This document shows, in pieces, positions 5,764 to 12,660 of a DNA stretch of 23,878 nt (within the stretch, counting starts at the first letter, position 1; each line of letters starts with the position of its first letter). The notes under the pieces are model-generated. The model saw only the letters and a program-made list of their open reading frames with translations. It was not told the origin of the DNA and did no database searches. Both the position numbers and the translations under genes were made by a program. This stretch comes from Kerstersia similis (GTDB taxonomy: Bacteria; Pseudomonadota; Gammaproteobacteria; Burkholderiales; Burkholderiaceae_B): the NCBI RefSeq assembly GCF_965139615.1, contig NZ_CBCSIQ010000038.1, positions 1 to 23,878 of the forward strand. Direction: 5' to 3'.

Positions 5764-8700
5764 GGGAGCCTGGCGACACGCCGCTGGCAGCGGCGGCAGG
5801 GCAGGTGCAGGAAGCAGGGCTGCCCGCCTATACCGAATTGTGCTGCCTGAGCAATTACAGTTTTCTGCGCGGTGCATCCTACCCCGAGGAGTTGGTCGCG
5901 CAGGCGGCGGCGTTGGGGTATGCGGGCCTGGCGCTGGTGGACGAATGCTCGATGGCCGGGATCGTGAAAGCGCATGTGGAAGCGCAACGCCAGCAGCTTC
6001 CCTTGCTGGTGGGGGCATCGTTCGTCTTGAGCCGGGCGGATGGCACGCATTGGCTGGAATTCGTCGCGCTGGCAGAGTCCCTGGAGGGGTATGGCAATCT
6101 GTGCGAACTGATCACGCTGGCCCGGCAGCGGGGGAAGAAGGGCAGTTATCGCCTGTATGACACGGATCTGGCGTCCGACGCGGCGATGCCGGCGTTGCCG
6201 GGCTGTGTCACGCTGTTGCTGCCGGCATATGCGGCGCCGCTCTCCTTGCTGCAGGAACAGGCAGACTGGCTGGCGCAGGTGTTTCCGGAGCGAGCCTGGG
6301 TGGGCCTGGCCTTGCATCAGCGCGGCCGCGACGCACAGCATGCGCAGACGGTCACGCAGGCAGCGGCGGCGGCAGGGCTGCCCGTGGTTGCGGTCGGGCA
6401 GGTGGAGATGCATGTGCGGGCCCGCAAACCGTTGCATGACACCTTGCTGGCCATACGCAGCGGACAAACCGTAGCCGCCTGTGGGCTGGCGCGCCAGTCC
6501 AATGCGGAACGCCATTTGCGCAGCCGCAGGCAGTTGGCAGCGCTGTACGCGCCGCAATGGCTGGAGGAAACCGGGCGGCTGGCTGCCCGTTGCCGTTTCC
6601 GCATGCATGAGGTGCGCTATGCCTACCCGGAGGAAATCTGCCCGGCCGGACATACCCCGGCAACGTATCTGCGGCAGGAAACCCTGGCTGGTGCGCAGCG
6701 GCGTTTCCCGGCCGGCGTGCCGGATACGGTGTTGGCCTTGGTGGAAAAGGAGTTGCGCCTGATCACTGAGCTTGCCTATGAGGCGTACTTCCTGACGGTG
6801 TATGACATCGTCCGTTATGCGCGAGCACAGGGCATTCTGTGCCAGGGGCGGGGGTCGGCTGCCAACAGCGCCGTCTGCTATTGCCTGGGCATTACGGAGG
6901 TGGATCCGGTGCATGGCAATTTGCTGTTCGCCCGGTTCATCAGCAAAGAGCGCGGCGAGCCGCCGGATATCGACGTGGATTTCGAGCACCAGCGGCGTGA
7001 GGAAGTGATCCAGTATATCTATGCGCGTTATGGGCGCGAGCGTGCGGCGCTGGCCGCAGTTGTCATTACCTATCGCATGCCCAGCGCCCTGCGCGACACC
7101 GGCAGGGCGCTGGGCATGGATGCAGCGCTGGTGGATCAGGTGTGCGCCGCTTACCGGCATTGGGATGGCCGGGAGCGTTTGGCGGAACGCATGCAGGACG
7201 CCGGGTTGCAGGCGGATGCGCCGGTGGCGCGGCAATGGCGGGCGTTGGTCGAGGTGTTGTTGGGCTTTCCCCGGCACCTGTCGCAGCACCCTGGCGGTTT
7301 CGTGATCGCCCGCGACCGGCTGGTCAGGCTGGTGCCGGTGGAAAATGCCGCTATGGCCGGGCGCAGCGTGGTGCAATGGGATAAGGATGATCTGGACGCT
7401 TTGGGCCTGCTCAAAGTGGATGTCCTGGCGCTGGGCATGTTGAGCGTGTTGCGCCGGGCGCTGGCCTGGACGGCATGGCGCCGGGGGCAGGCGTGGCGTT
7501 TGCAGGACATTCCTGCGGATGATGCGCCGACTTACGACATGATCTGTGCCGCGGATACGGTAGGCGTATTCCAGATTGAGTCGCGCGCGCAGATGAGCAT
7601 GCTGCCGCGCTTGAAGCCTCGGGAATACTACGATCTGGTGATTCAGGTCGCCATCGTTCGGCCAGGGCCGATACAGGGAGGCATGGTGCATCCCTATCTG
7701 CGGCGGCGGCAGGGGCTGGAAGATAGCCGCAGTCCGGGGCCGGAGATCGAACAGGCCCTGTTGCGCACGAAAGGGGTGCCGATCTTTCAGGAACAGGTGA
7801 TGCAGATCGCCATGCTGGCAGCCGGTTTTACGGATGGCGAGGCGGATAATCTGCGGCGTTCCATGGCAGCCTGGCGTCGGCGTGGCGGCCTGGGCGGGTT
7901 CCATGAAAAAATCCTGTCAGGCATGACGGCACGCGGCTATACCGCTGACTTCGCGGAGCAGATTTTCCGGCAGATGCAGGGGTTTGGCGAGTACGGTTTT
8001 CCGGAAAGCCATGCCGCCAGTTTTGCGCAGCTGGCGTATGCCAGCGCCTGGCTCAAGCGCCATGAGCCGGAGGCCTTTCTGGCAGCCTTGCTGGATAGCC
8101 AGCCGATGGGGTTTTATTCGCCTTCCATTCTGGTGCAGGATGCCCGCCGGCATGGCGTGCGTGTATGGCCTGTCTCCGTCTGCGATAGCGCCTGGGAAAC
8201 GCTGCTGGTCCCGGCCGGGCCGCGTCCGGCAGTGCGCCTGGGGTTGTCGCAAGTGCAGGGGCTGTCGCAAGAGGCCGCGCGCAAGCTGGTGGCCGCCCGA
8301 AGGCAGCAGCCGTTCGTGGATATTCAGGATGTTGCGCAGCGGGCCTTGCTGGGGCGGGAAGAGTTGCGCGTCCTGGCGGCCTGTGGTGCGCTGTCAGGCC
8401 TGCAGAGCAGCCGCCGTGCGGCACTGTGGGAAGCCAGCGGCGCCCGGGCGGAAACCGGTTTGCTGCGCCATGCGCCCGCGCCGGCTGTGCAACTGCCGCT
8501 GTTTGAACCCATGAGCGCGGGTGCCGAGGTGCTGGCGGACTACCGCCACCTGGGCCTGAGCCTAGGCCCGCATCCCTTGAGCTTGCTGCGTGCCGAACTA
8601 CAGGCCAGGCGCCTGATGACGGCGGCGCAGTTGCAGCAGCTGGCGCATGGCCGGCTGGCGCGTGCCTGTGGCATCGTGGTGGGTCGGCAACGCCCCGGTA

Positions 8701-8933
8701 CGGCCAAAGGCGTGATGTTCGTGACCTTGGAAGATGAGACCGGCAATGTCAATGTGATCGTGCGGCCGGAGTGGCTGGAACGTCAGCGTGCGGCATTGCT
8801 GAATGCGCAGTTGCTGGCGGTGCATGGGGTCTGGCAGACCCATGAGGGCGTGTCGCATCTGGTGCTGGGGCGAGCGGAAGACCTGAGCCCGCTGCTGGGC
8901 GGGCTGGCGACCCGCAGCCGGGATTTCCAGTAA
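5760..8933 (+). CDS. dnaE2: DnaE2 error-prone DNA polymerase III alpha-type subunit
   Basis: The 1057-residue C-family polymerase carries out lesion bypass synthesis in the ImuA/ImuB/DnaE2 mutasome. Its order is PHP domain (about 22-300), palm/fingers/thumb with catalytic aspartates in PDIDVDF (402-408, Asp405 and Asp407) and KVDVLALGML (Asp554), tandem HhH region ('QEAARKLVAARR', about 840-850), and C-terminal OB fold from about 970, ending in the typical RSRDFQ. 'QHPGGFVIARDR' and 'YTSDF..FG'-type palm features fit DnaE2. The PHP motif normally written ELHCLSNFSF reads ELCCLSNYSF here, so a metal-ligand His is replaced by Cys. The frame is open back to 5475, but that part lies inside imuB. 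The ATG at 5760 overlaps the imuB stop as ATGA and gives the family's length. Confidence 0.93.
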   Translation: MREPGDTPLAAAAGQVQEAGLPAYTELCCLSNYSFLRGASYPEELVAQAAALGYAGLALVDECSMAGIVKAHVEAQRQQLPLLVGASFVLSRADGTHWLEFVALAESLEGYGNLCELITLARQRGKKGSYRLYDTDLASDAAMPALPGCVTLLLPAYAAPLSLLQEQADWLAQVFPERAWVGLALHQRGRDAQHAQTVTQAAAAAGLPVVAVGQVEMHVRARKPLHDTLLAIRSGQTVAACGLARQSNAERHLRSRRQLAALYAPQWLEETGRLAARCRFRMHEVRYAYPEEICPAGHTPATYLRQETLAGAQRRFPAGVPDTVLALVEKELRLITELAYEAYFLTVYDIVRYARAQGILCQGRGSAANSAVCYCLGITEVDPVHGNLLFARFISKERGEPPDIDVDFEHQRREEVIQYIYARYGRERAALAAVVITYRMPSALRDTGRALGMDAALVDQVCAAYRHWDGRERLAERMQDAGLQADAPVARQWRALVEVLLGFPRHLSQHPGGFVIARDRLVRLVPVENAAMAGRSVVQWDKDDLDALGLLKVDVLALGMLSVLRRALAWTAWRRGQAWRLQDIPADDAPTYDMICAADTVGVFQIESRAQMSMLPRLKPREYYDLVIQVAIVRPGPIQGGMVHPYLRRRQGLEDSRSPGPEIEQALLRTKGVPIFQEQVMQIAMLAAGFTDGEADNLRRSMAAWRRRGGLGGFHEKILSGMTARGYTADFAEQIFRQMQGFGEYGFPESHAASFAQLAYASAWLKRHEPEAFLAALLDSQPMGFYSPSILVQDARRHGVRVWPVSVCDSAWETLLVPAGPRPAVRLGLSQVQGLSQEAARKLVAARRQQPFVDIQDVAQRALLGREELRVLAACGALSGLQSSRRAALWEASGARAETGLLRHAPAPAVQLPLFEPMSAGAEVLADYRHLGLSLGPHPLSLLRAELQARRLMTAAQLQQLAHGRLARACGIVVGRQRPGTAKGVMFVTLEDETGNVNVIVRPEWLERQRAALLNAQLLAVHGVWQTHEGVSHLVLGRAEDLSPLLGGLATRSRDFQ

Positions 8934-8934
8934 G

Positions 8935-8951
8935 GCGGCGTTTGATGCCGC
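8935..8951. other. Small stem-loop between convergent dnaE2 and lipoprotein genes
   Basis: GCGGC (8935-8939) pairs with GCCGC (8947-8951) across a 7-base loop. No T run follows on either strand. It might mark the 3' ends of both convergent genes, but it is too weak to call an intrinsic terminator. Confidence 0.25.
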
Positions 8952-8964
8952 TTGGCCGCGGGGC

Positions 8965-9150
8965 TCAGGGTCCCTGCGTGGCTTTCAGACTGTCGGGATG
9001 GCAATCGGTTTCCGCGCCGCTGTCGGCGATATCGCAAGTGACGCCGGGCAGGTTTTCGAGTTCCTTGACCAGTTGTTTTTCCTGGGTGGTGCAGCCAGCC
9101 AGCAGGACAACGCCCAGGGCCAGGAAGAAAGGAAGTTTGCTCAGATTCAT
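8965..9150 (-). CDS. Small predicted lipoprotein of unknown function
   Basis: From the ATG at 9150 the product has 61 residues: MNLSKLPFFLALGVVLLAGC forms a signal peptide with the lipobox LLAGC (Cys20). The mature part is about 42 residues and includes EKQLVKELENLPGVTCDIADSG and two further Cys (in VTCDI and TDCHP) that could form a disulfide. It is expected to be lipid-anchored in the cell envelope. An alternative ATG at 9177 would add nine residues (MVDFSLFEP) and spoil the positive N-region of the signal peptide, so the shorter form is preferred, although neither start has a good ribosome site. I do not recognise the family. It is flanked by convergent dnaE2 and stands apart from the esterase by 112 bases. 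Confidence 0.65.
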   Translation of the reverse strand: MNLSKLPFFLALGVVLLAGCTTQEKQLVKELENLPGVTCDIADSGAETDCHPDSLKATQGP

Positions 9151-9222
9151 GGGTTCGAAAAGGCTGAAATCCACCATGCCGACTGGGGCATGGCAAGAAA
9201 GGTAGGGGCCGGGCGGCTGCCT

Positions 9223-9242
9223 ATTATCGGTGATTATCGGTG
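9223..9242. repeat. Perfect 10-bp tandem duplication upstream of the lipoprotein gene
   Basis: ATTATCGGTG occurs twice head to tail (9223-9232 and 9233-9242) and is followed by ATT. It lies 73 to 92 bases upstream of the lipoprotein start on the minus strand and just beyond the esterase stop. It could be a doubled protein-binding site for the lipoprotein promoter or a simple duplication. Confidence 0.75.
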
Positions 9243-9262
9243 ATTTCTGGCTCAGGCCGGAT

Positions 9263-10243
9263 TCACTGGCGGATGAAGTCTGTCATGGTTTGATAAATAC
9301 GGTCGCAGGCGTCAGGCACCAGGGCATGCAGATTGAGGCAGGCATGAATCATGTCGGGCAGGTGTAGGTGCTGGTGGGCAATGCCGTGTTGCTGCAATTG
9401 CGCCAGGTAGGCCAGGCCTTCGTCCCGCAGCGGACATAGGCCGGCCGTGACCAGCAGCGTGGGCGGCAGGCCATCCATTTCCTTGTATAGCGGAGAAGCC
9501 TGGCGGCGGTCTTCGTCATGCTGGAAATAATGATCGAAATACCAGCGTATCTTGGCCGTTTCCAGCAAGTAGCCCGTGCCATTTTCCAGCAGCGAAGGGT
9601 AGGGGGGCAGTGTGTAATCCAGGCTGGGGTAGATCAATAGCAAGCGGTCCAGCCGCAGATGTTGATGGCGGCGCAGCAAGGAGGCCAGTGTGGCAGCCAG
9701 CGCACCGCCGCCAGAATCACCCGCCAGGGCAAGGCGTTCTGTGACCAGGCAGTCGGTGTCGGCCAGCGCATCACGCAGGTGCGTCAGCACTCCCAGGCAA
9801 TCGGTCAGGCCGTCCGGGTAGGGATGTTCAGGCGCCAGCCGGTAATCCACTGATGCGACCAGGCAGCCGCTGGTGGCGGCGAGCCTGCGGCAGATCGGGT
9901 CATAGACCTCGACGCTGCCCGCCATGTGGCCGCCGCCATGCAGATACACGCAGACTGGCTTGGGCTGGGTNGGGGCGGGGTCGTAAAGGCGTACCGGCGT
10001 GGCTTCCGGGCCAATGGTGATATCGCGTTCCCAGGGCTGGACCGGGCCAGTGCCGCAGAAGCGCCGCGTCATCATGGCCAGGCCGTCGCGGGCCGCCTGG
10101 GGGCTGTCCGGCACGCCACGGCGGCGGGCTTCTGCACCGGCCTGGTTGGCAAGCGCCAGCCAGTCGGCCAGGGCAGCGGGTGGGTCNGCGCGCAGANGAG
10201 TCCGGGCGTCCGGGGAGGGGGATGCGGGCGGGAATGACATCAT
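9263..10243 (-). CDS. Alpha/beta hydrolase, HSL-family esterase
   Basis: The 326-residue protein carries all signatures of the hormone-sensitive-lipase family: oxyanion motif HGGG (residues 102-105), YRLAPEHPYP (134-143), nucleophile elbow GDSGGG (175-180, Ser177), catalytic Asp in RDEG (Asp274) and His in MIHACL (His300). No signal peptide is seen, so it is probably cytosolic and cleaves short acyl or aryl esters or lactones. The start at 10243 overlaps the stop of the MaoC-like gene as ATGA, placing it last in the TetR operon. Three N bases (9971, 10187, 10197) make residues 16, 19 and 91 unknown but do not break the frame. In context it could release the organic acid that the acyl-CoA ligase then activates, which is inference. 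Confidence 0.88.
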   Translation of the reverse strand: MMSFPPASPSPDARTXLRXDPPAALADWLALANQAGAEARRRGVPDSPQAARDGLAMMTRRFCGTGPVQPWERDITIGPEATPVRLYDPAXTQPKPVCVYLHGGGHMAGSVEVYDPICRRLAATSGCLVASVDYRLAPEHPYPDGLTDCLGVLTHLRDALADTDCLVTERLALAGDSGGGALAATLASLLRRHQHLRLDRLLLIYPSLDYTLPPYPSLLENGTGYLLETAKIRWYFDHYFQHDEDRRQASPLYKEMDGLPPTLLVTAGLCPLRDEGLAYLAQLQQHGIAHQHLHLPDMIHACLNLHALVPDACDRIYQTMTDFIRQ

Positions 10244-11088
10244 TGACGGAAGAGAACAAGGGCTTCGCCGTGGCACAGCAGGCGCCCGTCGGCGCCGGTG
10301 CAGCGGGTGTGCAGGTTGACCAGGGCCTTGTCGGCGCGCAGACGGCTGACGGTCACGCTGGCGTGCAGTGTTTCTCCTGCCTGGGCCGGCGCGAGGAAAT
10401 TCAGGGACTGCTTCAGATAGTTGGTGCCATGGCCCGGCAATTCTTCGCCGAGCAGGCAGGAAAACATGGCGGGGATCAGCGGTTCGGGCAGTTCGGCAGG
10501 CACGACGGGGCTGTCCGCAAGCGCAGCCCAAAGGGCGTGGTCTGTGGGGGTATAGCGGCGTTCCAGCGCGGCGCTGTCGCCGTGGCGCAAAGCCAGGTAG
10601 CGATCCAGGCCGGGCGCAGGGCATGGGGCCGGGGTGGCTGGTGGCGTGGCAAGCGGCTGGGCCGGGCCGGCATCTGCATGGGGTGGCCGGCCGGTATCCG
10701 CAGTGCGACGCAGCACACAGCTGCCGCGCAGCCCCAGGCTGCCGTCGGCCTTGATGACTTCCGTGCGCAGCGCTATCCCCTGGCCGTTGGGAGTTGATTC
10801 TGGCGTCAGCGCCAGGGTCAGGGGCTCGTCGGCGTAACAGGGGGCCGGAAACATCAGGGTCTGGCTGGCCAGCGGCAGGCCGGGGTATTGTCGGGCTATC
10901 AGGCCGCGCAGGCGGCTGAACAGCAGCATGCCATGCGACACCGTGGCGCCAAAGGGCGTGCCAGCGGCAAAGGCCGGATCGACATGAATCGGGTTGTGGT
11001 CACCGCTCAAATCAGCGAAACGGTCGAAATCCTGCTGCGTCAGTACGCAGGCCTGGGTCATGGCGGCCGGGTCAGTGATGGGCGGCAT
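10240..11088 (-). CDS. Double hot-dog MaoC-like (R)-specific enoyl-CoA hydratase family protein
   Basis: The 282-residue protein has two hot-dog domains. The first (about residues 12-125) contains the full hydratase-2 motif FADLSGDHNPIHVD (24-37), with catalytic Asp30 and His35, then SHGMLLFSRLRGL. A Pro/Ala-rich linker (about 130-160) follows. The second (about 178-282) has the later part of the fold (GHGTNYLKQSLNFLAP, 219-234), but where the catalytic loop should be it reads ALADSPVVP, so its Asp/His pair appears lost. Such proteins add water to trans-2-enoyl-CoA or act as related dehydratases. The start at 11088 has AGGAG seven bases upstream and lies inside the ligase 3' end (17-base overlap). 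Whether it acts on the crotonase's substrate or product is unknown. Confidence 0.82.
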   Translation of the reverse strand: MPPITDPAAMTQACVLTQQDFDRFADLSGDHNPIHVDPAFAAGTPFGATVSHGMLLFSRLRGLIARQYPGLPLASQTLMFPAPCYADEPLTLALTPESTPNGQGIALRTEVIKADGSLGLRGSCVLRRTADTGRPPHADAGPAQPLATPPATPAPCPAPGLDRYLALRHGDSAALERRYTPTDHALWAALADSPVVPAELPEPLIPAMFSCLLGEELPGHGTNYLKQSLNFLAPAQAGETLHASVTVSRLRADKALVNLHTRCTGADGRLLCHGEALVLFRQ

Positions 11089-12598
11089 CGCGCAACTCCT
11101 GTTTGATCACTTTGCCCAGCGCATTGCGCGGCAGCGCCTCGCGCAGCTGGAATACCTTGGGAACCTTGTAGCCTGCCAGCCGTTCGCGGCAGAACCGGCG
11201 CAGGGCTTCCAGATCCAGCGTCTCGACGCCTGCGGTGAGTACGATGCTGGCATGGCCGACTTCGCCCCAGCGTTCATCCGCCATGCCAACCACGGCTGCC
11301 TCTGCAATGTCGGGATGCTGCAGCAGCACGGCTTCGACCTCGGCGGGATAGACATTCTCCCCGCCGGAAATGAACATGTCTTTCCAGCGGTCCACAATGG
11401 TGTAGTCGCCTTCTTCGTCGCAGCGGGCTACGTCACCAGTGCGCAACCAGCCATCGGGCAGCATGGCTTCGGCCGTGGCTTCCGGACGTTGCCAGTACCC
11501 AGGTGTCACGCCGGGGCCGCGCACCAGCAGTTCCCCGGCTTCCCCGGGCGCGACATCACGGCCGGCGCGATCCACGATACGCACTTCGGTCACCAGTTGC
11601 GGCCGGCCGGCGGCGCCGGGTTTGCGCAGCACCTGGTCTTCGTCCAGCAGGAATACGGTGGGCCCGGCTTCGGTCATGCCCATGCCGGTACGCACCAGAA
11701 TGCCTGCCTGGGCATAGCGCTGGGCGACGGCAACCGGCATCGCGGCGCCGCCACAGCCCCAGGAGCGCACGCGCTGCAGCCGTTCGCCGGCAAAGGCCGG
11801 ATGTTCCAGCAGCGCCTGGTAGATGGCAGGCACGCCAAAGAAGATCGTTGCGCGCCCGGCCAGGATATCGAGAGCCTGGCTGGCGTCGAAGGTGCGCTGC
11901 ACCAGCACGGTGCCGCCCAGCATCAACAGCGCGGAGGAATAGAGATTGATGCCTGCCGTATGGAATACCGGCAGTACATTGAGCAGTACATCATCCGCGT
12001 TCAGGCGAACTGCCAGGCCGATATTCAGATAATTGGCCATCATCATGCGGAAGGTCTGGATCACGCCTTTGGGGCGGCTGGTGGTGCCGGAGGTATAGAG
12101 CAGATACCAGGGGCTATCCGGGTCGCGCTCGGGGCATGGAGTCAAATCCGGCGTGACGCTCGCCAGGTCGGTGCCATAGTGCCGGTGGTTCTCGGGCGAG
12201 TGATCCAGCGCAACCAGCTGGAGCGGCGCCGGATGGCGGGCGGCCAATTGGGCTGCCGTCGATGCAAATTCCGCGCCGTAGATCAGGACGTCCGGCTGGC
12301 TGTCATCCAGCAGTACTTCCAGTTCCGGGATTGCCAGGCGCCAGTTGAGGGGCACGAGGATCAGGCCGGCCTTGGCGCAGCCGAACAGCATCGCAAAAAA
12401 TTCCGCGCGATTGTGCCCCAGCCAGGCGATGCGGGCGCCCGCCTGCAGGTTCCAGCATCCGGCGGCCGCGGCGGCGAAGCGGGCCGCTTGCTCGTCCAGT
12501 TCACGGTAGGTATAACGCGTGCCGTCGGCAAGGTCTTCCAGTGCCAGGTGATCAGGGTTCAGGCGGGCCCGCCTGGCAGTCAAGTCGAACATGTTCAT
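11072..12598 (-). CDS. Acyl-CoA ligase (AMP-dependent synthetase, ANL superfamily)
   Basis: The 508-residue enzyme has the complete set of ANL core motifs: A3 phosphate loop YLLYTSGTTSRPKG (165-178), GMTEAGP (306-312), GWLRTGDV (383-390), the hinge region DRWKDMFISGGEN (403-415) and the catalytic-lysine motif PRNALGKVIK (490-499, Lys496). It activates a carboxylic acid to acyl-AMP and then acyl-CoA. The sequence style is that of medium/long-chain or aryl (feruloyl/cyclohexane-carboxylate-like) CoA synthetases; the substrate cannot be told. ATGs at 12598 and 12592 are both possible. The gene lies between the NHL-protein gene (62-base gap with a stem-loop) and the MaoC-like gene (17-base overlap) and is the committing step of the operon's pathway. 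Confidence 0.92.
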   Translation of the reverse strand: MNMFDLTARRARLNPDHLALEDLADGTRYTYRELDEQAARFAAAAAGCWNLQAGARIAWLGHNRAEFFAMLFGCAKAGLILVPLNWRLAIPELEVLLDDSQPDVLIYGAEFASTAAQLAARHPAPLQLVALDHSPENHRHYGTDLASVTPDLTPCPERDPDSPWYLLYTSGTTSRPKGVIQTFRMMMANYLNIGLAVRLNADDVLLNVLPVFHTAGINLYSSALLMLGGTVLVQRTFDASQALDILAGRATIFFGVPAIYQALLEHPAFAGERLQRVRSWGCGGAAMPVAVAQRYAQAGILVRTGMGMTEAGPTVFLLDEDQVLRKPGAAGRPQLVTEVRIVDRAGRDVAPGEAGELLVRGPGVTPGYWQRPEATAEAMLPDGWLRTGDVARCDEEGDYTIVDRWKDMFISGGENVYPAEVEAVLLQHPDIAEAAVVGMADERWGEVGHASIVLTAGVETLDLEALRRFCRERLAGYKVPKVFQLREALPRNALGKVIKQELRDAAHH

Positions 12599-12625
12599 GC
12601 GTATTCCGGAGAATGGATGAATGAC

Positions 12626-12655
12626 AGGGCGGCGTGCTGCTGCAGAGGCCGCCCT
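12626..12655. other. Perfect 8-bp stem-loop between NHL gene and acyl-CoA ligase gene
   Basis: AGGGCGGC (12626-12633) pairs exactly with GCCGCCCT (12648-12655) over a 14-base loop. On the transcribed minus strand no T run follows, so it is not a standard terminator. It lies in the only sizeable gap of the operon downstream of the NHL gene and could protect or partly end the upstream message, lowering expression of the distal genes. Confidence 0.45.
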
Positions 12656-12660
12656 CCGGT

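Noticed and set aside
5685..7904. Open frame of 739 codons on the minus strand inside dnaE2/imuB
   Set aside because: It is antisense to well-supported imuB and dnaE2, is rich in Gln/His/Arg/Pro as expected from reading GC-rich codons backwards, and shows no domain.
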